Positions 7,406-15,226 of a stretch of DNA of 64,000 nt are shown here, piece after piece. Source of the stretch: Senimuribacter intestinalis (GTDB taxonomy: Bacteria; Bacillota; Clostridia; Peptostreptococcales; Anaerovoracaceae); contig CALPCJ010000005.1 in NCBI GenBank assembly GCA_943192975.1, positions 124,001 through 188,000 on the forward strand, read 5' to 3'. The notes beneath the pieces are model-generated. The model searched no databases, was not told the DNA's origin, and was given only the letters and a program-made list of their open reading frames with translations. The translations under genes were made by a program, and so were the position numbers. Positions within the stretch are counted from its first letter, which is position 1; each line of letters starts with the position of its first letter.

Positions 7406-9241
7406 TTATGCGTTCTTCATGATAGCCTTAAACGGACATTTTTCCATGCAGACGCCGCATTTGAGACATTTTTCATTGTCGATGACGTAAGGTGTTGTCT
7501 TGCTGCCAGAAATACACTGCGCAGGACAATTTCTCGCGCAAAGACCACAATGCTTACAAAGTTCATCATGCACCACGAACCGCAGCATCGATACGCATAC
7601 GCCAGCCGGACATTTTTTGTCTACCACGTGGGCTTCATACTCGTCGCGGAAATATTTCAGCGTAGACAGTACCGGGTTCGGCGCCGTCTGACCCAGACCG
7701 CAAAGTGCACCCTTCTTGATGTTTTTCGCCAGATATTCCAGTTCGTCCAGATCTTCCAACGTACCTTTTCCATCGGTAATCTTCGTCAGAATTTCCAGCA
7801 TTCTCTTCGTACCGATCCGGCATGGAGGACATTTTCCGCAGGATTCGTCTACGGTAAATTCCAGATAGAATTTTGCGATATCCACCATACAGGTATCCTC
7901 GTCCATGACGATCATACCGCCGGAACCCATCATGGACTGCAGCTCGATCAGAGAGTCATAGTCGATTGGGCTATCAAGGAATTCTGCCGGAATACAGCCA
8001 CCGGAAGGTCCACCGGTCTGCACTGCCTTAAATTTCTTTCCGTTTGGAATGCCGCCGCCGATTTCGTAAATGATTTCACGCAGCGTCGTACCCATCGGGA
8101 CTTCTACAAGTCCTGTATTGTTGATCTTTCCGCCAAGGGCAAAGACTTTGGTGCCGTGGGATTTCTCCGTACCGATGCCGGCAAACCAATCTGCGCCTTT
8201 GATGATAATCTGCGGAATATTAGAAAGCGTTTCCACGTTATTGATAATGGTCGGCTTTGCAAAGAGACCTTCTACTGCCGGGAATGGCGGTTTCAGTCTT
8301 GGTTCGCCGCGGTTTCCTTCGATGGAAGTCAAAAGCGCAGTTTCTTCACCACATACAAAAGCGCCAGCACCCAATCTGATATCTAAATCGAATTTAAATT
8401 TCAGACCCAGTACATTATCTCCTAAAAGACCATATTCTCTCGCCTGCTCGATGGCAAGGGCCAGTCTCTGTACTGCAATTGGATATTCCGCACGAACATA
8501 TACATAGCCCTGGGACGCGCCGATGGCATATCCTGCGATTGCCATTGCTTCAATGACGGCATGGGGATCGCCTTCCAGAACAGATCTATCCATGAATGCG
8601 CCCGGGTCGCCCTCGTCAGCGTTACATACCACATACTTTTCCTTTTCCTGCTGATCTGCAGCAAACTGCCACTTGACGCCAGTCGGAAAACCGCCGCCGC
8701 CTCTGCCGCGCAGCCCTGCGTCTTTCATCGTCTTGATGACGTCTTCCGGCTCCATCTCTGTCAGCACCTTTGCCAACGCTTCATATCCGCCGTAAGCGAT
8801 ATATTCGTCGATGTTTTCTGGATCGATTCTGCCGCAGTTTCTCAGAGAAATACGCATCTGCTTAGAAAAGAAATCAAGTTCATTTTCTGATTTCAAACGT
8901 TCTACGACTCTGCCATTTTTGATGTGAGCTTCCCAGATTTCGTTGATGTCATCCGGCGTTACGTTGGTGTACATGACGTTTTCCGGATAAACCATCAAAA
9001 TCGGACCCTCTGCACAGAGACCAAAACATCCCGTCTGCACGATATGCACACGATCATGCAGCCCGTCTCTGTCCATCAGTTCATTGAGTTTTTCCCGATT
9101 TTTAATTGCGCCTGATGAAGTACAGCCTGTACCGCAGCAGGTCATTATGTAAATTCTGTTATCATCGTTTCCGATTCTGTTGCCAAAAGACTGCAGTGTT
9201 GTATCTTTAATCTTCTGGATATCTTTGATTGTCTTAACCAT
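7406..9241 (-). CDS. hydB: NADH-dependent hydrogenase, NuoF-like flavoprotein subunit, operon 1
   Basis: A 611-residue flavin and iron-sulfur subunit that exchanges electrons with NAD(H). It has an N-terminal thioredoxin-like [2Fe-2S] domain (CCGTGCTSSGA near residue 35), the FMN/NADH-binding core with GRGGGGFPTG and DEGDPGAFMDR, a [4Fe-4S] motif (CGKCPPCRIGTKR), and two C-terminal ferredoxin clusters (CKHCGLCARNC, CLKCGVCMEKC). The ATG at 9241 follows GGGAGG. It lies 12 bp after hydC and 16 bp before hydA on the same transcript. The closest relative in the window is 15227-17113. Confidence 0.93.
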   Translation of the reverse strand: MVKTIKDIQKIKDTTLQSFGNRIGNDDNRIYIMTCCGTGCTSSGAIKNREKLNELMDRDGLHDRVHIVQTGCFGLCAEGPILMVYPENVMYTNVTPDDINEIWEAHIKNGRVVERLKSENELDFFSKQMRISLRNCGRIDPENIDEYIAYGGYEALAKVLTEMEPEDVIKTMKDAGLRGRGGGGFPTGVKWQFAADQQEKEKYVVCNADEGDPGAFMDRSVLEGDPHAVIEAMAIAGYAIGASQGYVYVRAEYPIAVQRLALAIEQAREYGLLGDNVLGLKFKFDLDIRLGAGAFVCGEETALLTSIEGNRGEPRLKPPFPAVEGLFAKPTIINNVETLSNIPQIIIKGADWFAGIGTEKSHGTKVFALGGKINNTGLVEVPMGTTLREIIYEIGGGIPNGKKFKAVQTGGPSGGCIPAEFLDSPIDYDSLIELQSMMGSGGMIVMDEDTCMVDIAKFYLEFTVDESCGKCPPCRIGTKRMLEILTKITDGKGTLEDLDELEYLAKNIKKGALCGLGQTAPNPVLSTLKYFRDEYEAHVVDKKCPAGVCVSMLRFVVHDELCKHCGLCARNCPAQCISGSKTTPYVIDNEKCLKCGVCMEKCPFKAIMKNA

Positions 9242-9253
9242 CGTTTCCTCCCG

Positions 9254-9739
9254 TTATTCCATAAACTCATACTGATTCATGATTTCGTCTACCTGTTCCG
9301 GGGTCAGTCTTCCGTAAACCTCATCGTTGATGGTGACGACAGGCGCCAGACCGCAAGCGCCAATACACCGGCAGGAATCCAGGGAGAATTTACCGTCCGG
9401 CGTACATTCTCCAACATCAATGGAAAGCCGTTCCAGGAATTTTCCCAAAATGTCTCCAGCACCTTTTACGTAACACGCCGTTCCCATACAGACATTAATT
9501 TTGTATTTTCCCTTCTTTTTCAGGGAAAATTGGGAATAAAATGTTACGACGCCGTAAACCTTCGCCATGGAAACGCCCAGCCCATCAGCAATCCGTTCCT
9601 GCACCTCATACGGCAGATAGCCAAAGACCTCCTGCGCCTCATGGAGGATTGGAATCAGCGCGCCTCGCTCATCTTTATGCTTTTCGATGATTTCGTCAAG
9701 CTGCGCAAACTTTGCAGTCATTTCTTTGCAGTTACACAT
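9254..9739 (-). CDS. hydC: NADH-dependent hydrogenase, NuoE-like subunit, operon 1
   Basis: A 161-residue thioredoxin-like [2Fe-2S] protein; the ligands are CMGTAC, then CRCIGAC about 35 residues later. It delivers electrons within the hydrogenase complex. The start at 9737-9739 (MCNCKEMTAKF) is chosen because AAGGAG lies six bases upstream; the longer frame to 9787 reads through a GATATA tandem repeat in the leader and gives an implausible Leu/Tyr-rich N-terminus. First gene of the operon, with two Rex-type operators upstream. Confidence 0.9.
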   Translation of the reverse strand: MCNCKEMTAKFAQLDEIIEKHKDERGALIPILHEAQEVFGYLPYEVQERIADGLGVSMAKVYGVVTFYSQFSLKKKGKYKINVCMGTACYVKGAGDILGKFLERLSIDVGECTPDGKFSLDSCRCIGACGLAPVVTINDEVYGRLTPEQVDEIMNQYEFME

Positions 9740-9758
9740 GTTTTTCTCCTTCGAAAAT

Positions 9759-9783
9759 GATAGATATAGATATAGATATAATT
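9759..9783. repeat. GATATA tandem repeat in hydC leader
   Basis: Four tandem units of the hexamer ATAGAT/GATATA between the hydC Shine-Dalgarno and the Rex sites. The unit length changes leader length by six bases and would not disturb the reading frame. Confidence 0.6.
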
Positions 9784-9803
9784 CCATAAGATGGCAACCA
9801 CCC

Positions 9804-9817
9804 GTTAAATTTTTAAC
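9804..9817. promoter_or_regulatory. Rex-type operator 1
   Basis: GTTAAATTTTTAAC matches the core GTTAA-N4-TTAAC recognised by the NADH/NAD+-sensing repressor Rex in Firmicutes. It lies downstream of the predicted transcription start of the hydrogenase operon. Confidence 0.75.
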
Positions 9818-9825
9818 CCGAATTG

Positions 9826-9839
9826 GTTAATTTTTTAAC
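9826..9839. promoter_or_regulatory. Rex-type operator 2
   Basis: GTTAATTTTTTAAC, a second exact GTTAA-N4-TTAAC site (extended to GGTTAA/TTAACC). It lies 22 bp, two helical turns, from operator 1, suggesting two Rex dimers on one face. Confidence 0.78.
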
Positions 9840-9855
9840 CTTTACCATCGTTTTC

Positions 9856-9884
9856 ATTTTATAACAAATTTTCTGATTTGTCAA
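9856..9884 (-). promoter_or_regulatory. Sigma-A promoter of hydrogenase operon 1
   Basis: Minus strand TTGACA (9879-9884), 17-base spacer, TAAAAT (9856-9861). The start is expected near 9849, so both Rex sites fall at about +10 to +45 and would block elongation or escape. Confidence 0.8.
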
Positions 9885-9993
9885 CTTTTCGTCAGATAAA
9901 AAATAAAAGATTTTATGACATTAAAGTAAGATTTGTGAATTTACCACAAAATCCAAATGTATATGCAACGAATTTTATGGGTTTTATCATAAC

Positions 9994-10033
9994 AAAAAAC
10001 GCAGCACGCCGAACCTGCCATTCGGCGTGCTGC
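9994..10033 (-). terminator. Rho-independent terminator after the Ig-like protein gene
   Basis: GCAGCACGCCGAA pairs with TTCGGCGTGCTGC (13 bp); on the minus strand it is followed by TTTTTTG. Confidence 0.88.
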
Positions 10034-10063
10034 ATCAATTCTCTACAAAACTGCTGCCTATGT

Positions 10064-12055
10064 TCAATAAACAAATTGTATCAAGTCTATTACTTTTCCA
10101 CCTGAGATATATACGTACACCACTTGATTTCCACTTCTGTAAACCCACTCTTTAATGCCGTAGTAAGTCGCTTTGCTGACAGGCTTCCCCCAAGTTGTCA
10201 AGAGCGCCTGCTTACTGGTCATGCCGACATATAATTTATTCCCAAAATACACCATATCGCTATAAGAATCCAATTTCTGCCCGCGCGAATTATATAACGA
10301 TGCACTTATTTTTGTGCCAGCAGCATGGGTGCCGATATATACCTTAGTCTTCAGCAATTTCTTCGATTGCTTGATCTTTTTCTTATATGTCTTTCCACCA
10401 ATCTTTATTTTTATCATATCGCCTGCAGAAACATTTGAACACTCCACATACGCATATTTTGATGATTTATATACATATTTATAAATCTCAAGATTGGCAG
10501 ACTTTCTTTTTTTCACCGTCTTTGTGATACTCGTACTGCTTCCATAATCATTGGTTACAGTAATTTTAATCTTCTTTCCAAATTTTTGTTTTGGAATTTT
10601 TAGTTCAAACTCACCGCTTCGTTTATCAGCAACAGTTTTGTAGGTTTTGCCATCTAACACTGTCTTTACCGTTGCTCCCAGCGCTGCTTCGCCGACAATC
10701 GTACTCGTTTTATCGTAGATATTATTGACCTTAATATAAACTTCTGCATTTTCAACAGTTCCTTCTGTTGTAATTACCTTTCCGGAATCATCTTCCGCCG
10801 TGATAATTATCTTTTCGCCCAACTTTTGCTGCGGATAAGGGGCATCCAGCGCAACAGTAATTTCATCATCAATAATTTTACACGGGTATGTTTCGCCGCC
10901 TACCGTAACTGTTGCTTTTACAATTTTCTCATCGGGGAGTTTACTGATAAATGCCCCCATTCCTTTTCTTTCTGCAATAACAAGAAAGAACTCCGTACTG
11001 CTCTGCCCCACATTGACAGTTACAGTCGTAGATACCTCACCAAAAGTTTTCGAGCCGACTGTCTTTACAGTAATAATGGCAGTCCCCGGCGCCTTTGCCC
11101 GAATCACTCCGTTGGCGTCTACTGTCGCTACAGCAGGATTATCCGACGTATAAGAAAAGCCTGTACCATCTCCCGAAGCCTTCGCCTTTATTTGCACCGG
11201 ATCACTTTTCGGAAACAAATCAAATGTATTTTCTTTAATTGTGATTTCCTGTTCTTTCGGTGCAATTTCAAAGTATCTGGTAATAGTGCCGTGAAATTTG
11301 CCTCTCCCTATAATATCTACTCGAGCCGTACCAACTTCTATATTATTAGAGTATTTAAGAACATAATCACTAAGCTCGCTCAATTTCTTTCCTTGATAAG
11401 TTACAATGATTGGCTCGGCATTTTGGCGCTTACCGTTATAAACTTTTTTAGGTTCGTATTGCACTTCAGCTTTTGCGATGTTGATACGTGTCTCATAACG
11501 ATAATTCACTTTTCCAGAAAATCCTCCGATACCGCGAATTTCAATATAGCCACAGGTTTCTTCATCAGTATAATTACCAACAGTATAGTCTTTTCCTTCT
11601 TCTAAAAGCATTTTCCCATAGGTAATGGTAAATTGCGGCCGCTCTCCCTTTTCTGTGAATTCCGGAAAGTTAAACTTGCAATAAGTTCCGATTGATCTCG
11701 GGTAAATGTCTAGCTCACTACGCAGTTCTCCACAGTAATCATTAATTCCTTTAGCAATAACCTCCATTTTGCCCGGCATCACATTGTTTCTATACTCCAG
11801 TGTATAATCAACACCTTCCGTCAATCTGTGATTCGCCACCCATACTTCTACTTTGTTCGCAACCAGCTCTTCCCCTGTATACGTAAAAGTCGATGGATCT
11901 GTACGCATAAATGAATCCCTGGATATATCTATCTTCTGCACTTCTTCCTGTCCAGGGGACTGTGTCTCATCCCCTGCATCTTCTGCAAAAATACCCGCAG
12001 GGAAACTGCAAAGCAGCATCATCAAAGATAATACAATCACAATGGCTCGTTTCAT
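10064..12055 (-). CDS. Secreted Ig-like (BIG2) repeat protein
   Basis: A 663-residue secreted protein of unknown function. Residues 1-24 are a signal peptide (MKRAIVIVLSLMMLLCSFPAG, cut near IFA-ED). Four repeats of about 75 residues follow (Y-TGxEL ... V-G-Y-L-Y-NN), then a BIG2 Ig-like domain at about 270-350 (PAVATVDANGVIRAKAPGTA), two Lys/Val-rich beta domains, and a final stretch VGMTSKQALLTTWGKP resembling the SmpA/BamE type fold. There is no LPXTG or membrane anchor. It is divergent from, and probably functionally linked to, the secreted protein at 12243. Cell-surface or matrix binding is a guess from domain type. Confidence 0.8.
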   Translation of the reverse strand: MKRAIVIVLSLMMLLCSFPAGIFAEDAGDETQSPGQEEVQKIDISRDSFMRTDPSTFTYTGEELVANKVEVWVANHRLTEGVDYTLEYRNNVMPGKMEVIAKGINDYCGELRSELDIYPRSIGTYCKFNFPEFTEKGERPQFTITYGKMLLEEGKDYTVGNYTDEETCGYIEIRGIGGFSGKVNYRYETRINIAKAEVQYEPKKVYNGKRQNAEPIIVTYQGKKLSELSDYVLKYSNNIEVGTARVDIIGRGKFHGTITRYFEIAPKEQEITIKENTFDLFPKSDPVQIKAKASGDGTGFSYTSDNPAVATVDANGVIRAKAPGTAIITVKTVGSKTFGEVSTTVTVNVGQSSTEFFLVIAERKGMGAFISKLPDEKIVKATVTVGGETYPCKIIDDEITVALDAPYPQQKLGEKIIITAEDDSGKVITTEGTVENAEVYIKVNNIYDKTSTIVGEAALGATVKTVLDGKTYKTVADKRSGEFELKIPKQKFGKKIKITVTNDYGSSTSITKTVKKRKSANLEIYKYVYKSSKYAYVECSNVSAGDMIKIKIGGKTYKKKIKQSKKLLKTKVYIGTHAAGTKISASLYNSRGQKLDSYSDMVYFGNKLYVGMTSKQALLTTWGKPVSKATYYGIKEWVYRSGNQVVYVYISGGKVIDLIQFVY

Positions 12056-12094
12056 TTCATTCTTCCTTTCTTTCGTTGTGTCTTATTACTTATT

Positions 12095-12123
12095 ATTATA
12101 TTCCAGCCAATCACATCTGTAAA
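12095..12123 (-). promoter_or_regulatory. Promoter of the Ig-like protein gene
   Basis: Minus strand TTTACA (12118-12123), 17-base spacer, TATAAT (12095-12100), about 40 bp upstream of the start codon. Confidence 0.6.
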
Positions 12124-12168
12124 GCCCCCACTGTTTTTTATAGAAAATACTCAATAAATGAAAAGGGA

Positions 12169-12197
12169 TTGTCACTCAAGTAGCCACATGATATAAT
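12169..12197 (+). promoter_or_regulatory. Promoter of the fibronectin-type protein gene
   Basis: TTGTCA (12169-12174), 17-base spacer, TATAAT (12192-12197). Confidence 0.65.
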
Positions 12198-12242
12198 ACA
12201 ATTAAAAAGACGATTAATTATTATAAATATGGAGGAATCAAC

Positions 12243-13337
12243 ATGATGAAAAAGAAAATCTTTGTAATTTTTCTTTCACTTGCACTGATTGTTGCATGCA
12301 TTCCAGGTAATATGCTCCTATCTTATGCTGATTTTAGTCCTGCCTACGATTACGATGATGATGAATTAGGTGGCGACGATTACGAAATCGAATTTATTGA
12401 CGCAACCGAAGAAAAAGGACAGTTATTTGTTTATTGGGTACCTAAGCACGGATTCAACGAGTACGATGTACTCCACTACGAGGTTTCTGTCAAATATCCT
12501 GAAAGCGATGAGTTCGTATTTCTTAAAAAAATTGCCAGTGATGACGAAGAATATCAGTACTGGGTCCCAGTTGAGGTTGAAGACGAATATGGCGATGATG
12601 AAGACGGATGGGCAGAAATGGATGCTTACGGATTTGACTTTCCAGTTACCAAAAGAGGGTATTACGAATTCAGAGTCCGCGCCTGCTACAGGGACGACTG
12701 GGAAGAAGGAGAATTCTACACAGAGTGGGTCACCGGCGGCGGTCTATACCTGAATATGAAAAAGCCCGTCGTAAAAACGAAAACTTTAAGTTCTACAGAA
12801 GTACTTCTATCTTGGGATCCTGTTGAGGGCGCATCCGATTATATCGTTTACCGTGCAAAGAGCTTAAAAGGTAAATATTACGAAATGGGAACTGTGAATG
12901 AATTTTTTCCTGGAGAGGAAGTCTCCACATACTGGATTGACGAAGGTCTTCCTAACAGAACATACTATTACTATGTAGTACCCGCTGCAAAGTATGTCGG
13001 ATTTTTGCACCATGGAACTCCTTCCAAAACGGTAACAGGAACCACTGGCGTCTTAAAATCTAAAATCAGCAGCATCTCTTCTTCCGCAAAGAAAGTAACC
13101 ATTCGCTGGAAGAAGGATGTGACTGCCAGCGGCTATGAAATTTACAGATCTACCAGCCCATCCAGTGGCTACAAAAAAATAACCACCATCAAGAGTAGTT
13201 CCAAAACTAGCTATACAGATACCAAAAAAGCCCCTGGAAAAAAATATTACTATAAAGTGCGCGCGTATAAAATAATCGATGGCAAAAAAATAACAGGACC
13301 TTACAGCAATCGAAAATCTATTACCGTTAAAAAATAA
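12243..13337 (+). CDS. Secreted fibronectin type III protein
   Basis: A 364-residue secreted protein. There is a signal peptide at residues 1-29 (KKKIFVIFLSLALIVACIPG...), a very acidic segment at about 30-150 (runs of Asp/Glu), then two fibronectin type III-like domains at about 175-265 and 270-362 (LLSWDPVEGASDYIVYRA; IRWKKDVTASGYEIYRS), the second very rich in Lys and Ser. GGAGG lies seven bases before the ATG at 12243; a second ATG directly follows. The charge split (acidic N-terminal half, basic C-terminal half) is striking. Function unknown; a wall-bound or extracellular adhesive role would fit. Confidence 0.8.
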   Translation: MMKKKIFVIFLSLALIVACIPGNMLLSYADFSPAYDYDDDELGGDDYEIEFIDATEEKGQLFVYWVPKHGFNEYDVLHYEVSVKYPESDEFVFLKKIASDDEEYQYWVPVEVEDEYGDDEDGWAEMDAYGFDFPVTKRGYYEFRVRACYRDDWEEGEFYTEWVTGGGLYLNMKKPVVKTKTLSSTEVLLSWDPVEGASDYIVYRAKSLKGKYYEMGTVNEFFPGEEVSTYWIDEGLPNRTYYYYVVPAAKYVGFLHHGTPSKTVTGTTGVLKSKISSISSSAKKVTIRWKKDVTASGYEIYRSTSPSSGYKKITTIKSSSKTSYTDTKKAPGKKYYYKVRAYKIIDGKKITGPYSNRKSITVKK

Positions 13338-13352
13338 CTATGTCTTATCGCG

Positions 13353-13379
13353 GAGTGCACCGAAAATTTCGGCGCACTC
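13353..13379 (+). terminator. Hairpin after the fibronectin-type protein gene
   Basis: GAGTGC-A-CCGAAA pairs with TTTCGG-C-GCACTC; the following run of T is short. Confidence 0.55.
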
Positions 13380-13456
13380 TGTTGCGATTACAGACAAAAA
13401 CTCGTTTTATGCTGCTTGCGCTGGCCACCTTCACACTTTTGTCTCCAAAGGCCGCG

Positions 13457-13505
13457 TAAAAATGCCAAAACGGCTGAAATCTTTTCAGCCGCCCCGGCAT
13501 TTTTC
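13457..13505 (-). terminator. Terminator after hydrogenase operon 2
   Basis: Minus strand AAAATGCC ... CGGCTGAAA-AGA-TTTCAGCCG ... GGCATTTTT, a two-part stem ending in a T run, 15 bp past the hydrogenase stop. Confidence 0.8.
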
Positions 13506-13520
13506 ATAGCGTTCTACATT

Positions 13521-15212
13521 TTATTTCTCGTTATGCAAAAGCTTATGCTCTCTTCCTTTCAAGATACCATCATACAGGCTCAGTGCCACCGGGTTCTGAT
13601 CTGATGACTTAATCTGGGAACGGCTGTCAAAACGATAAAGTCCCGCCTGTCTTGCCGCACTGTTGGTAGTTTCCTGACCGTTAGAAACCGGCTGACCGCC
13701 GCCGTTTACACAACCGCCAGGACAAGTCATAACCTCAATAAAGTCATACTTCACATTGCCTGCTTCCATCTCATCAAGAATCTTGCTTGCATTACCAAGA
13801 CCATTTATGATAGCAATTCTTACATCCTTGCCATCAAGGCTCACCGTTGCTTCCTTAATAGCGTCATTGCCGCGAACACCAGAGAACTTGATTTCATCCA
13901 GTTCTTCCGGTCTGCTGCTCTTTGTCAGATAACGAAGCACCGCTTCTGTTACCCCTCCTGTGTTTCCGAAGATTGCTCCTGCACCAGAGGACATTCCAAA
14001 CGGCATATCGAGAGCTTCCGGTGTGATTTCAGCCATGTTGATACCAGTGGATTTAATCATGCTGGCAATCTCGGTTGTAGTCAGAACGTAATCCACATTC
14101 TGTTCGCCATCGGTAAAATGTTCCGGACGGATAATTTCACCTTTCTTCGCAGTACAAGGCATGATAGAAACCACAACAGTTCTTCTGGAATCCTCCGCCT
14201 TCTTCATTCTTGCCTCTTCCTTAATCAGCGCCCCAAACATCTGCTGCGGAGAGCGACAGGTAGAAATATGTTTTGCAAACTGCGGATATTTGTCCTCACA
14301 GAACTTCACCCATGCCGGACAGCAAGAAGTGAATAACGGCAGATTTTCGCCGGATTTCAGTCGCTCTACAAGCTCTCCTGCTTCTTCGATGACCGTCAGG
14401 TCAGCACCAAAATCTGTATCGTAAACCTCTTCAAAGCCGATATAACGCATTGCAGCTGCCAGATGTCCCAGCGCATTGACGCCTTTTTCCATGCCAAAAG
14501 CTTCACCAACTGCCACACGAACTGCCGGCGCAATCTGTGCAACAACGCGTACATTCTTGTCCTCCAATAACTGCCAAACTGGTTCTGTATCAGACTTAAT
14601 GGTGATTGCGCCGGTCGGACAAACCACGCGGCACTGTCCGCAGCCAACACAATTGGTTTCGTTTAAATCTCGCATAAACGGTGTTGTCATCAGCATGTTG
14701 GAGCCTCTGTTTGTGAAACCCAGAACACCGACTCCCTCTACTTCGTGGCACATACGCACGCAGTCACCGCAGAGAATACACTTATTTGCATCCCGCACAA
14801 CACAAGGAGATGTGGTATCCATCGGATACTGCTCTCTATAATTCTCAAAACGAATGTCAGTTACGCCCAGACGGTTTGCCAGATTCTGCAGATCGCAGAC
14901 ACCGTTTGCAGCACAGGTTGTGCAGTCTCTGCAGTGAGCAGCAAGCAACAGCTCGATGACCATCTTTCTGTGGTGCTGAATTTTACGGGTATGTGTAAAA
15001 ATTTTCATGCCATCTCTGGGTCTTTCGGAACAAGAAGCAAAGACTTTTCCCTTGTCATCCTCCACTACACACAGACGACAGGCGCCGTGGGTAGAAAGCT
15101 CGGAGTGATAACAGAAAGTAGGGATGTCAATGCCTGCGTTACGAATGACCGTCAGGACATTTTTTTCATCTGTAAATTCTACTTTTCTATTGTTGATTGT
15201 CATAAATCCCAT
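13521..15212 (-). CDS. hydA: [FeFe]-hydrogenase catalytic subunit, operon 2
   Basis: A 563-residue paralogue of the subunit at 5632. It has an N-terminal [2Fe-2S] domain, a His/Cys cluster motif (HCRDCTTC region), ferredoxin clusters CILCGDCVRMC and CVGCGQCRVVC, and H-cluster motifs TSCCPAW, MPCTAKKGE and EVMTCPGGCVNGGGQP. The last carries Thr where the usual residue is Ala. The C-terminus is longer than a bare catalytic core, and the end LKGREHKLLHNEK resembles the tail found in HndD-type enzymes. The start MGFMTINNRK at 15212 follows AGGAGG at ten bases. The frame to 15233 lacks a better site. Third gene of operon 2. Confidence 0.92.
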   Translation of the reverse strand: MGFMTINNRKVEFTDEKNVLTVIRNAGIDIPTFCYHSELSTHGACRLCVVEDDKGKVFASCSERPRDGMKIFTHTRKIQHHRKMVIELLLAAHCRDCTTCAANGVCDLQNLANRLGVTDIRFENYREQYPMDTTSPCVVRDANKCILCGDCVRMCHEVEGVGVLGFTNRGSNMLMTTPFMRDLNETNCVGCGQCRVVCPTGAITIKSDTEPVWQLLEDKNVRVVAQIAPAVRVAVGEAFGMEKGVNALGHLAAAMRYIGFEEVYDTDFGADLTVIEEAGELVERLKSGENLPLFTSCCPAWVKFCEDKYPQFAKHISTCRSPQQMFGALIKEEARMKKAEDSRRTVVVSIMPCTAKKGEIIRPEHFTDGEQNVDYVLTTTEIASMIKSTGINMAEITPEALDMPFGMSSGAGAIFGNTGGVTEAVLRYLTKSSRPEELDEIKFSGVRGNDAIKEATVSLDGKDVRIAIINGLGNASKILDEMEAGNVKYDFIEVMTCPGGCVNGGGQPVSNGQETTNSAARQAGLYRFDSRSQIKSSDQNPVALSLYDGILKGREHKLLHNEK

Positions 15213-15226
15213 GATTTTTCTTCCTC

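Noticed and set aside
7340..8386. 348-residue plus-strand open frame opposite hydB
   Set aside because: Antisense to the NuoF-like subunit; rich in His, Cys, Phe as expected for a shadow.
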